Source of the DNA: Pseudomonadota bacterium
Lineage (GTDB): Bacteria > Pseudomonadota > Alphaproteobacteria > Acetobacterales > Acetobacteraceae
Assembly (NCBI GenBank): GCA_021845985.1
Contig: JAJZES010000025.1
Coordinates: 1-60,117 of the forward strand
Reading direction: 5' to 3'
Length of the DNA stretch: 60,117 nt
Position 1 is the first letter of the stretch; every line of letters starts with the position of its first letter. The translations under genes and the position numbers were made by a program. Shown here in pieces: positions 23,454 to 31,129 of this stretch. The notes under the pieces were generated by a model that did no database searches, was not told where the DNA came from, and was given only the letters and a program-made list of their open reading frames with translations.

Positions 23454-24625
23454 GCATCTGCACCGCGCAGCAGCCCCCATCTCCGCAGGTATTTATTCAG
23501 CAGCAGGCGCTCATTTTCTGTCTTGCCGCGTAGACTGCACTTGTTCGGCACACATAGGCCGATGTTGATCTTCTTCCCGCTTTTCCGACCGAGCTCCGGC
23601 TCCAACTGAACCTCTATTCGAGCCATCCAAGGTCGGGCCTGCATCGTCAATGGGCTCCGGTGGCCATATTCATTTGCCAGAGCAACATGCAGCGTCTCCG
23701 GATCCGAAAATGGTGTCTCGAATCTCTGATTAAGCCTGCCGTCGAAGGTGGAAAGCGCAAGCATCGTCATCTTGACGCGTGCAATACCGTCGGCTTCGTC
23801 ATGTGCCAATCGTTCGGTATACAACAGTGGCATCAAATCGATCCTCCGGGGCGGTAGACGCTCACCAGAAATTTCGACACCAAGTAGGATCCGGGCGAAC
23901 AATGCCGCAATATTCTCACGAATTTTACAAACTCGCCCTACCACTTCGATTGTCCCGCTTTCGGGCTCATAGATGATGGCGGTTTCTCGAACGGGCTTAC
24001 GAGCTTGGTTGCTCACCCCTCCGCCATCGGAGAAGACAACCTCGTCCTCCGGCACGTCTTCACTGTAGATCGTGATTTGCTTGATCCCGCGGTCAGGTTC
24101 GCCTTTGCGACGCCGAATGCGTCCAAAAGTCTCGACATAAACCCGGCCAGCGCCGAGTAGCTGACCGATCTCAGAGCGGAATTCGGCTACCAAAGCCTTG
24201 TCAGCCTTCACCTCGACCATCAGTGGACCAACAAAGCCGTCCCATAGCCGCTGTGCGTTTTGGTTCTCCTCCGCGTAGCGAATCTCCTCGGCCTGCCGGA
24301 AGGCTTCCCGCGACTGTACGTAGAGCCAATGGGCTCGACGATGCGCCCCATCGATCATACCGAGGCGCTCTTGCCAATCTGGGAGACCCAGGATCGCAGC
24401 TTGGCCGACTTCGTCGGACATGTCTGTGATGCGCTCTATTTCCGCGAAAAGCCTGGTTCGTTCTTGATCAGGGAAGTCCTCACCCGCGGTCAAAAACGAT
24501 TTGCAAAATTCGTCTGGCTCAGCGTTCCACTTCACTCCTGGCGGCTCGGCCATGCCGTTGAGCCGGAGGTGCGCACGCATGTCGTTAGGGGAGATAGAAC
24601 GCAGGAAACGATGAATGTTTGCCAT
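23450..24625 (-). CDS. Unknown protein A of a coupled two-gene accessory module
   Basis: A 391-aa protein starting at ATG 24625 (GTG 24628 possible). The N-terminal 150 residues are helical and acidic ('FAEIERITDMSDEVGQAAIL', 'AHWLYVQSREAFRQAEEIRY'). Then come beta-rich segments ('AGRVYVETFGRIRRRKGEPD', 'KQITIYSEDVPEDEVVFSDG', 'ETAIIYEPESGTIEVVGRVC'). The basic C-terminus includes 'GKKINIGLCVPNKCSLRGKT' and 'RLLLNKYLRRWGLL'. I recognise no domain or catalytic motif. It heads a two-gene operon that diverges from the XRE-ImmA gene across a 226-bp regulatory gap. Confidence 0.72.
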   Translation of the reverse strand: MANIHRFLRSISPNDMRAHLRLNGMAEPPGVKWNAEPDEFCKSFLTAGEDFPDQERTRLFAEIERITDMSDEVGQAAILGLPDWQERLGMIDGAHRRAHWLYVQSREAFRQAEEIRYAEENQNAQRLWDGFVGPLMVEVKADKALVAEFRSEIGQLLGAGRVYVETFGRIRRRKGEPDRGIKQITIYSEDVPEDEVVFSDGGGVSNQARKPVRETAIIYEPESGTIEVVGRVCKIRENIAALFARILLGVEISGERLPPRRIDLMPLLYTERLAHDEADGIARVKMTMLALSTFDGRLNQRFETPFSDPETLHVALANEYGHRSPLTMQARPWMARIEVQLEPELGRKSGKKINIGLCVPNKCSLRGKTENERLLLNKYLRRWGLLRGADA

Positions 24626-24746
24626 CACAACCAGCCTTTGCGGTCCTTATCCGATGGGGAATTTGAGGGCTAACGGGTTGCCCTCGTCTCCGGGACACCA
24701 AGCGCCGCCAACATGCAGCACATAATAGGTCCGAAAATCGCACATA

Positions 24747-24786
24747 CAAGTAAAAACTTGACGCATACCGTCTGGTCAGTCAGATT
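24747..24786 (+). promoter_or_regulatory. Candidate promoter and operator of the XRE-ImmA/PIN operon
   Basis: CAAGT (24747-24751) and ACTTG (24756-24760) form an inverted repeat around AAAA. Its right arm overlaps TTGACG (24758-24763), a good -35 box. CAGATT stands 17 bases later (24781-24786) as a weak -10. An XRE repressor bound here would block this promoter, giving autoregulation. The same gap must also serve the leftward two-gene module, so cross-control is possible. Confidence 0.4.
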
Positions 24787-24851
24787 GCCGTCGTCGACGC
24801 CTCCTGGGGCTGCCGACCCAAAGTGATTCTGTATGAGAGGAAGGAACCACG

Positions 24852-26084
24852 ATGACTGATGCGGCGCAGCTTGGAGTCCGGCTGCGGGCCGCGCGCGAGC
24901 GGCGCGGCTTTAGCCAGCAGGCAGTGGCGGACGCCCTGGGCCTGCCCCGGACCGCCATAACGAACATGGAATCGGGGGCCCGTGCGGTCTCGACTCTGGA
25001 GACGACCAAACTTGCGGCGCTCTACGGCCAGCCGGCGTCGTTTTTTCTCTCTCCCAACGAAGCTGGGGAAGATCTATCCGTCGTTCTCCATCGCGCACTA
25101 CCGGAGATAGCCAACTCTTCTGTAACCGAGCGCGAAGTGCGTCGTATCCTCGATCTGTTTCGGGAAGGGGCCGTTCTCAAGGGATTGCTCGGTCAAGCTG
25201 TTGAACAGACGGTCCCAAACTATGCGACGCGCATGAACTCGGCCGCTGACGCAATTCGCCAGGGCGAACTCGTTGCTCAGGAAGAGAGGCGTCGGCTTGG
25301 GCTGGGATCATCTCCCATCCTCAACGTCGCCGAACTAATCGGCGAGCAAGGCATCTGGGCGGCGGCAACAGGCCTTGTAGCAGAGCTTTCAGGGCTGTTT
25401 TTGAATCACCCGTCGGTTGGCCTAGCAATTCTGGTCAACGTGGAACATCGGACTGTCCGCCGACGCTTTTCGTATGCCCATGAGTATGCGCATTCCCTAT
25501 TTGATCGTGAGCAGCCGGTTACCACGACTCGCCAGGCTAATTCTTCCGAGCTGGTCGAAAAGCGCGCAAATGCATTTGCTGCGTCATTTTTGATGCCCAG
25601 AGATGGCGTATCGGACCAGCTGAGGCAGTTGGATAAAGGGCTACCCTCGCGGGCTGCGCAGATCATCTTCGATGTTGCCGGCAATCGCGGCATGGAAACT
25701 GAAATTCGCCAGCGGCCCGGATCGCAAGCTATTACTTATCAGGATGCAGCAACGCTCGCTCGGCACTATGGCGTCAGTTATGAAGCGGCTGTCTGGCGGT
25801 TGAAAAGCCTCAACCATATCAATGCGGCTGAGACGGCAACCTTAATTGAGCAGAAGGAGGTCGGACGTCGGTACATCAAGCTTCTCGGATATATCGATCT
25901 GTTTGACGAAAAAGCACCTCGCCAAGAAGACGAGCAAGAATTGCGAAGCCAACTGACACGCCTGGCGCTTGAAGCATATCGGCAAGACGAAATTTCCCGT
26001 GGCCGGTTAATGGAACTGGCGAAGAAACTCGGCATCGACAGCGCGGAACTCATTGAGTTGGCCGATGCGGCCCGCAATGACTGA
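24852..26084 (+). CDS. XRE regulator fused to ImmA/IrrE metallopeptidase
   Basis: A 410-aa protein. Residues 5-62 are an XRE helix-turn-helix ('RLRAARERRGFSQQAVADAL', 'ITNMESGARAVSTLETTKLA'). The central part carries the zinc-peptidase motif HEYAH at 210-214 in 'RRFSYAHEYAHSLFD', followed by 'ELVEKRANAFAASFLMPRDG' with the third ligand Glu and the usual LMP turn. The C-terminal 100 residues are helical. Such proteins are regulators activated by stress or phage signals and cleave a partner repressor or themselves. AGGAAGG precedes the ATG. The PIN gene follows after 14 bp, so this is likely the antitoxin-like or sensor half of a two-gene unit. Confidence 0.9.
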   Translation: MTDAAQLGVRLRAARERRGFSQQAVADALGLPRTAITNMESGARAVSTLETTKLAALYGQPASFFLSPNEAGEDLSVVLHRALPEIANSSVTEREVRRILDLFREGAVLKGLLGQAVEQTVPNYATRMNSAADAIRQGELVAQEERRRLGLGSSPILNVAELIGEQGIWAAATGLVAELSGLFLNHPSVGLAILVNVEHRTVRRRFSYAHEYAHSLFDREQPVTTTRQANSSELVEKRANAFAASFLMPRDGVSDQLRQLDKGLPSRAAQIIFDVAGNRGMETEIRQRPGSQAITYQDAATLARHYGVSYEAAVWRLKSLNHINAAETATLIEQKEVGRRYIKLLGYIDLFDEKAPRQEDEQELRSQLTRLALEAYRQDEISRGRLMELAKKLGIDSAELIELADAARND

Positions 26085-26098
26085 CGAGGGAGCTCTGA

Positions 26099-26617
26099 AT
26101 GGGATCGGCGATCGTCGTTGCGGACACCTCCGTCATCATCAATTTTTTGCGGATCGACCGCATGGACTTGATCAAAGCCTATCCAGACCCGTTCATAGTG
26201 ACAGATCACGTCGCCACGGAAATCGCCGATAGTTATCCCGATCAGCAGCTTCGCTATCAAGCTGCCCTGGATCATGGGCATCTCAGTCAGCAAACGGTCG
26301 ATGACCCAGCGGAATTGGAAACTTTCCTCCGTCTTGGTGCTGGTGGACGCCTCGGTGCTGGCGAGCGGTCGGCGATCGCCGTTGCACTGCATCGAGGCCA
26401 CAAACTCGCAATCGACGATACGCGTGCAATCCGCCGTGCGGTCGAAGAAGCCAACGTCGCAGGCAATCCGTTGACGATAATTCGAACACAAGACGTCATT
26501 GTACGATTGATCAAATCCGGCGCGATTGATCTGCATCAGGCCGATGGGATCAAAGAGGACTGGCGGCAGAACCATCGGTTCGCTCTGAAAATCCGGTCCT
26601 TCACTGACCTGCTGTGA
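26099..26617 (+). CDS. PIN-domain RNase-like protein (toxin candidate)
   Basis: A 172-aa protein. The PIN active site can be traced: Asp9 in 'IVVADTSVIINFL', Glu41 in 'HVATEIADS', Glu89 in 'LGAGERSAIAVAL' and Asp106/Asp107 in 'HKLAIDDTRAIR'. These acidic residues bind Mg2+ in PIN nucleases that cut tRNA or mRNA. The layout resembles DUF3368-type PIN proteins, which are known to pair with XRE-COG2856 genes. GAGGGAG precedes the ATG. It ends the operon; an inverted repeat follows about 80 bp later. Confidence 0.85.
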   Translation: MGSAIVVADTSVIINFLRIDRMDLIKAYPDPFIVTDHVATEIADSYPDQQLRYQAALDHGHLSQQTVDDPAELETFLRLGAGGRLGAGERSAIAVALHRGHKLAIDDTRAIRRAVEEANVAGNPLTIIRTQDVIVRLIKSGAIDLHQADGIKEDWRQNHRFALKIRSFTDLL

Positions 26618-26698
26618 TGATCACGGTAGGCGCTCCCGCCCTGCTCAATCGTGACTGCGTGTAATTGGCACTGAACCTTTCGTAGCAGTCCACCCAAA

Positions 26699-26722
26699 GA
26701 AAGGATTTCGCGTTATCCTTTC
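26699..26722. terminator. Inverted repeat downstream of the PIN gene
   Basis: GAAAGGAT (26699-26706) and ATCCTTTC (26715-26722) are exact inverted copies with an 8-base loop. It lies in the 250-bp gap after the PIN stop. The stem is AT-rich with no long T run, so it may be a weak terminator or an operator for the downstream recombinase genes. Confidence 0.4.
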
Positions 26723-26867
26723 CTTGTCATGCGTGTGCGTGTGGTGGAAAGCGACAATACTCTCGAATTCGAATGATTCCGCGTCACTTCGATAAGCGAT
26801 TGAATTCACTTGATTAATGCCATTTCGCGACTATCGTTCGCTGATCAACATAGATTGCGAACTCGCC

Positions 26868-27092
26868 ATGCACATCGCCACATCCGGCGCCAATCCCCTG
26901 CCGCCTGCTCGCATGTCGGCCGATGAGCGCATCGGGGAAATCGCGCGCATTCTGGCGGAGTCTCTGGTTCGGAGACTACCGGAACAGTCCAGGTCTTTAT
27001 CTGCCGAACTGCGAGACAGTTCATTCGACATTCTCGCCCTCAGACGCCGTGTTGGTCGCAGCAAACTGCGCAACCGAGACGGAGTGAACTGA
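26868..27092 (+). CDS. Small protein encoded before DUF2924 and recombinase
   Basis: A 74-aa protein. Its core 'MSADERIGEIARILAESLVR' followed by 'LPEQSRSLSAELRDSSFDIL' resembles the small protein that commonly precedes DUF2924 and serine recombinase genes in alphaproteobacteria. ATG 26868 (MHIATSGANPLPP) is used, although ATG 26913 would also give a family-like N-terminus and neither has a clear ribosome binding site. Its stop overlaps the DUF2924 ATG (TGATG), which supports translation. Function unknown; perhaps an accessory factor for recombination. Confidence 0.6.
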   Translation: MHIATSGANPLPPARMSADERIGEIARILAESLVRRLPEQSRSLSAELRDSSFDILALRRRVGRSKLRNRDGVN

Positions 27093-27598
27093 TGCCAGCG
27101 ATTGCAAAACGGCCGAACGCCAAGCCCGAACCACCGCCAGTGGTGGCCGAGGATGCGAGCATCACCGCACAACTGGTGGCGCTGAAGCGGATGTCGGTGG
27201 TTGAGCTCAAACAGAAATGGGCGGCGATCATCGGCACGCCCGCGCCCAACAACAGCCGTTCCTACCTCGAATTGCGCCTCGGATACCGCATCCAGGAACT
27301 CAGCCTGGGCGGCCTGTCGCGCCAATCCCGGCGAATGCTGGACATGCTCGCCCAGGAGATCGATGGCCGCGGCGAGCACAAAGCCATCATCGCCGACCCG
27401 CGCAACCCGATCATCGGCACGCGCCTCGTGCGGGCCTGGGACGGCGTCGAGCACACCGTGACGGTGGCGCGCGATGGCTTCGAATGGGAAGGGCGGAAGT
27501 TCAAATCGCTCTCGGCGATTGCCAAGGCGATCACCGGGGTGAGTTGGAACGGCTACCGCTTCTTCGGCCTGCGTGGAGCCAAGAGGCCAGCCCGTTGA
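27092..27598 (+). CDS. DUF2924 domain protein
   Basis: A 168-aa protein. The diagnostic stretches are 'LVALKRMSVVELKQKWAAII', 'SYLELRLGYRIQELSLGGLS' and the C-terminal beta domain 'GTRLVRAWDGVEHTVTVARD' with 'EWEGRKFKSLSAIAKAITGV' and 'WNGYRFFGL'. The last part resembles a small DNA-binding module found in phage and transposon proteins. DUF2924 genes almost always precede a serine recombinase, as here, where the TTG start of the recombinase overlaps the stop. A role as recombination directionality or targeting factor is plausible but unproven. Confidence 0.88.
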   Translation: MPAIAKRPNAKPEPPPVVAEDASITAQLVALKRMSVVELKQKWAAIIGTPAPNNSRSYLELRLGYRIQELSLGGLSRQSRRMLDMLAQEIDGRGEHKAIIADPRNPIIGTRLVRAWDGVEHTVTVARDGFEWEGRKFKSLSAIAKAITGVSWNGYRFFGLRGAKRPAR

Positions 27599-28929
27599 GC
27601 AAGGCACCATCTCCGCTGCCCCCGCCACGTCGCCTGCGCTGTGCGATCTACACCCGCAAGTCGAGCGAGGAAGGGCTCGACATGGAGTTCAACAGCCTCG
27701 ACGCCCAACGCGATGCCTGCGAGGCCTACGTAGCCAGCCAGAAGGCCGAAGGCTGGGTGGTGATGCGCGATCGCTATGACGATGGCGGCGTGGCCGGCGG
27801 CACGTTGGACCGGCCCGCGCTCAAGCGGCTGCTGCAGGATATCGAGGATGGTCTGGTCGATGTCATCGTTGTCTACGAGATCGACCGCCTCTCCCGCTCG
27901 CTGATGGACTTCGCCAAGCTGGTCGAAATTTTCGACCGCAACCAGGTGACATTCGTGTCGGTCACGCAGTCCTTCAACACCACCACCTCGATGGGCCGGC
28001 TGACGCTGAACATCCTGCTCAGCTTCGCGCAGTTCGAGCGCGAGGTGATCGGCGAGCGCATCCGCGACAAATTCGCGGCTTCGCGCAAGCGCGGACTCTG
28101 GATGGGTGGCCATGTGCCGCTCGGCTACGATGTCGTCGAGCGCAGGCTGATCGTGAACCCGGCCGAGGCCGCCACGGTGCGGATGCTGTTCGAGCGCTTC
28201 CTCGCCATCGGCTCGGCGACCGTCCTGGCCAAGATGCTGGCCGCCGAGGGGGTGCGCAGCAAGCGTGGCAACCTGATGGACAAGGGCACGCTCTACAAGA
28301 TTTTGAACAACCGCCTCTATCTCGGCTTCGCGGTCCACAAGGGCACGGCACATGACGGCCAGCACGAGGCGATCATCTGCCAGGAGCTCTGGGACAAGGT
28401 GCACAGCATCCTGCTGGAGAGCCCGCGTCTGCGTGCGAGCCACACCCGCGTCCAGGCACCGGCGTTGCTCAAAGGAATCGTCTTCACGGAAGCCGGGACA
28501 GCAATGACGCCGACGTCGACCAAGAAGGGATCGCGGCAATACCGCTACTACGTCTCAACCGACCTGATCCGCAACCGACTGACCGACGAGATCGCCGGAC
28601 CGCAACGCTTGCCGGCCGGGTTGGTGGAGGAGATCGTGGTTGGTGAAATCCGCCGCGTGATCCGTGCCCCGGAAATCACCGCCCGCACGGTCCGCGCGGT
28701 GCAGGAGGCACGGCCGGACATCAAAGAGGCGACGATCATCACGGCGATGCAGGGCTTCGACCAACTCTGGGAGGCGCTGTTTCCGGCCGAGCAGATGCGC
28801 ATTGTCCATCTGCTGGTTGATCGGGTGACGGTGGGTGAAGGAGGTGTTGCCGTCGATCTGCGCCATGAGGGGCTGGGGGCGGTGATGCAGGACTTGCTCT
28901 CGACCCGACCGATGGAGGCCTGCGCATGA
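27595..28929 (+). CDS. Serine recombinase (candidate prophage integrase)
   Basis: A 444-aa recombinase. I set the start at TTG 27595, overlapping the DUF2924 stop, because the resolvase domain starts right after it ('RLRCAIYTRKSSEEGLDMEF', with Ser at the catalytic position). The domain continues through 'VYEIDRLSRSLMDFAKLVEI' and 'LLSFAQFEREVIGERIRDKF'. Then come a recombinase domain ('VPLGYDVVERRLIVNPAEAA', 'GTLYKILNNRLYLGFAVHKG') and a C-terminal region without an obvious Cys4 zinc ribbon. It may integrate this prophage, in which case the attachment site need not be the nearby tRNA, or belong to its own mobile unit. Confidence 0.88.
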   Translation: MSKAPSPLPPPRRLRCAIYTRKSSEEGLDMEFNSLDAQRDACEAYVASQKAEGWVVMRDRYDDGGVAGGTLDRPALKRLLQDIEDGLVDVIVVYEIDRLSRSLMDFAKLVEIFDRNQVTFVSVTQSFNTTTSMGRLTLNILLSFAQFEREVIGERIRDKFAASRKRGLWMGGHVPLGYDVVERRLIVNPAEAATVRMLFERFLAIGSATVLAKMLAAEGVRSKRGNLMDKGTLYKILNNRLYLGFAVHKGTAHDGQHEAIICQELWDKVHSILLESPRLRASHTRVQAPALLKGIVFTEAGTAMTPTSTKKGSRQYRYYVSTDLIRNRLTDEIAGPQRLPAGLVEEIVVGEIRRVIRAPEITARTVRAVQEARPDIKEATIITAMQGFDQLWEALFPAEQMRIVHLLVDRVTVGEGGVAVDLRHEGLGAVMQDLLSTRPMEACA

Positions 28930-29366
28930 GCGCCGCGGCTGGCACAGTCCGGGTTGTTGGGCCGCTGCATATCCGCAAGCGGAATGGACGACCGAAAATC
29001 CTGCCGCCGGACGACGTCCAGCGCGTGGAGAGCCGGGGGCAACAGCCCCACGTCCTGCGCGCCGTGGCCCGGGCTTGGAGATGGGGGCAGCAACTGGCGA
29101 GCGGCGCGGCCTCGACGTTTGCCGACCTTGCAGCGGCTGACAAAGTCTCCGACCGGTTCATCGGCCGAATGGTACTGCTGGCTTATCTGTCGCCCGAGGT
29201 GCTCGAGCAGTTGTTGATTCAGAGGCGGCCGCCGGCGGTGACGTTGAATGAACTGGCGGCGATGGCGGAGCGGCCGTGGACGGAGCAGTTGGGAAAGGTG
29301 TTTGATCGAGAAAATGCACTGCACGGCTTGCCTCATGCGGAGAATTCATCGATATTCTCCGCATGA
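28926..29366 (+). CDS. Small HTH protein downstream of the recombinase
   Basis: A 146-aa basic protein whose ATG overlaps the recombinase stop (ATGA). 'STFADLAAADKVSDRFIGRM' followed by 'LLAYLSPEVLEQLLIQRRPP' looks like a KorB/ParB-type helix-turn-helix and its support helices, as also found in the C-terminus of some recombinases. It could act as a detached DNA-binding domain of the recombinase. The last 40 residues are less conserved-looking. Families of this type are usually annotated hypothetical. Confidence 0.65.
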   Translation: MSAAAGTVRVVGPLHIRKRNGRPKILPPDDVQRVESRGQQPHVLRAVARAWRWGQQLASGAASTFADLAAADKVSDRFIGRMVLLAYLSPEVLEQLLIQRRPPAVTLNELAAMAERPWTEQLGKVFDRENALHGLPHAENSSIFSA

Positions 29367-29379
29367 TCTGAGGTGAATC

Positions 29380-30480
29380 ATGTTCATCTGGCAGCGCTCG
29401 AACTGGCCGAACTTCGAGTGGGACGACAGCAGATTGCTGGCTGCTCTCTCGGATACCCGTCTGAAGCAAGGCCGCTTGCTGGGCCGCATGGCAATGTTGG
29501 GGTTCGATCTGCAGCAGCAGGCGAATCTTGCTGTCCTCACTGAAGACGCCATCACCAGTTCAGAGATCGAAGGGGAGATGCTGCCGCGCAACAGCGTTCG
29601 CTCCTCGCTCGCCCGGCGTCTTGGCCTGCCCGATGCCGCAGCTTCGGAGTTGGACCGGCGGGCCGAAGGGGTGGTCGATATGCTGCTCGACGCCACGCAG
29701 AACTTCACCCGGCCTCTCACGCGCGAACGTCTCTTCGGCTGGCAGGCCGCTTTGTTTCCCACCGGCTATTCCGGCGTGACAAAGATCGCGGTTGGCAGGT
29801 GGCGTGACGATGCTGACGGCCCGATGCAAGTGGTGTCAGGACCTGCGGGTCGGCCGAAGGTGCATTTCGAGGCGGTGCCGGCAGAGAGCGTCGATGCGGA
29901 AATGGCGCGGTTCTTCGATTGGTTCAATCAGAAGCCCCCGCTGGAAGGTCTGTTGCGCGCCGGGCTGGCCCACCTCTGGTTCGTCACCATTCACCCTTTC
30001 GATGACGGCAACGGCCGTATCGCACGCGCGATCGCCGATCTTGCGTTGGCGCAGAGCGAGGGCGAGGGACTACGGTTCTACAGTCTGTCCGCCCAGATTC
30101 GCCGGCAGCGCGCGGGCTATTACGACGTCCTGGAGCGCACGCAGCGTGGCACTTTGGATGTCACGGCGTGGCTGCTCTGGTTCCTGGAGTGTCTGGGCCG
30201 CGCCATCGATGGCGCCGATACGCTGGTTGCTCAGGTGCTCGACAAAGCGCGGTTTTGGCAGACGCATGCTGACAAGCCATTCAACGAGCGCCAGCGCCTG
30301 GTGCTCAACCGGGTACTGGATGGCTTCGAGGGGAAATTGACCGCGAAGAAATGGTCGGTCCTGGCCAAGGTGTCACTCGCCACGGCGCAACGTGACATCA
30401 ACGACCTTGTGGAACGGACGGTGCTGGCAAGGGGCGTGGGCGGCAGCAAGAACACCCACTACGAGATCCTCTGCGGTTGA
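29380..30480 (+). CDS. Fic family protein with DUF4172 N-terminal domain
   Basis: A 366-aa protein. DUF4172 is at the N-terminus (MFIWQRSNWPNFEWDDSRLL). An inhibitory helix carries 'TSSEIEGEML' (59-68), fitting the [S/T]xxxE[G/N] autoinhibition motif with Glu64. The Fic core has the complete active site HPFDDGNGR at 205-213, so it should transfer AMP, or another nucleotide, to a hydroxyl side chain of a target protein. A C-terminal winged helix follows ('KLTAKKWSVLAKVSLATAQR'). TGAGGTG precedes the ATG. It stands at the prophage edge after the recombinase operon and may be cargo. Confidence 0.92.
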   Translation: MFIWQRSNWPNFEWDDSRLLAALSDTRLKQGRLLGRMAMLGFDLQQQANLAVLTEDAITSSEIEGEMLPRNSVRSSLARRLGLPDAAASELDRRAEGVVDMLLDATQNFTRPLTRERLFGWQAALFPTGYSGVTKIAVGRWRDDADGPMQVVSGPAGRPKVHFEAVPAESVDAEMARFFDWFNQKPPLEGLLRAGLAHLWFVTIHPFDDGNGRIARAIADLALAQSEGEGLRFYSLSAQIRRQRAGYYDVLERTQRGTLDVTAWLLWFLECLGRAIDGADTLVAQVLDKARFWQTHADKPFNERQRLVLNRVLDGFEGKLTAKKWSVLAKVSLATAQRDINDLVERTVLARGVGGSKNTHYEILCG

Positions 30481-30837
30481 GGTGCCCCCGGAAATTCGGG
30501 CAGGGCGATAAGCCAATCCCGACCTGGCCACCACGCCCCACCACCCACAACCCCGCTCCCAAACGCCTACCTCGCGTTCGCCCTGTCGCACTCACCACCC
30601 GACGGAAACACTGCGAATTCTCAATCGCGTCGCTTGAAAACATCATTCTGAAACAACGCCCTATCCCACCGAATCTCGGCGCGTGAGGTTCGGTCGGTTT
30701 CAGACAGGCGGCCATTCTCAGACCGACGTGAGGGATGGGGCGGGTCTGGGAGGTTCGGGCGCTTGGCGTAAAGCCCTTTGAATACAGGAGATTTTCCGCC
30801 TCTGGCGAGGCAGTCATCAGAGTTTGCAAAAGAAAAC
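30481..30837. other. Intergenic stretch between Fic gene and tRNA-Ser
   Basis: No supported gene is seen in these 357 bases. Frames crossing it on either strand lack family similarity or run through the tRNA gene. A weak stem, CCCG/CGGG at about 30486-30499, follows the Fic stop. This is the most likely place for the right end of the prophage, but its attachment repeat cannot be identified without the left junction. Confidence 0.6.
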
Positions 30838-30930
30838 TGGCGGAGGGGATGGGATTCGAACCCACGGTACGGATTTACTCCGTACAACGGTTTAGCAAAC
30901 CGTCGCCTTCAGCCGCTCGGCCACCCCTCC
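30838..30930 (-). tRNA. tRNA-Ser (anticodon GCU), CCA encoded
   Basis: The minus strand from 30930 folds as a class II tRNA. The acceptor stem GGAGGGG (30930-30924) pairs with CCCCTCC (30848-30842), the discriminator is G and the CCA end is genome-encoded (30840-30838). The D arm is 'TGGCCGAGCGGCTGAAGGC', the anticodon loop contains TTGCTAA (GCU, reading AGC/AGU), the variable arm pairs GTACGG with CCGTAC, and the T arm has GGTTCGAATCC. The 3' end faces the prophage. Confidence 0.97.
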
Positions 30931-31129
30931 GCCGGGAGGGTGCATCACACGACGTATGCTGATCTGTCTCTAGGGGGTCGGCGCCGCCAGGTCAAATCGG
31001 ATCGCGTGGACGATGGGCGTCAGCGCCGACCGGTCGGCGCTGTTCGCGCGGTGATGGACAGCGGCGCGGACGGCTGCCATCCATAGCGCCGCTCAACCAG
31101 ACCCGGCGGACCTCTTGGCCGAACATCCG

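Noticed and set aside
26099-26617. VapBC pair
   Set aside because: The PIN protein has no small AbrB- or RHH-type antitoxin beside it; its partner is a 410-aa XRE-ImmA protein.
1-30480. CRISPR array in the prophage or island
   Set aside because: No regularly spaced direct repeats were seen; the only repeated motif (14516-14749) has irregular spacing and both orientations.
30398-30865. Long minus-strand open frame starting with GSNPIPS-like residues
   Set aside because: Its first codons are the translated 3' half of tRNA-Ser, a well-known artefact, and the remainder has no family resemblance.
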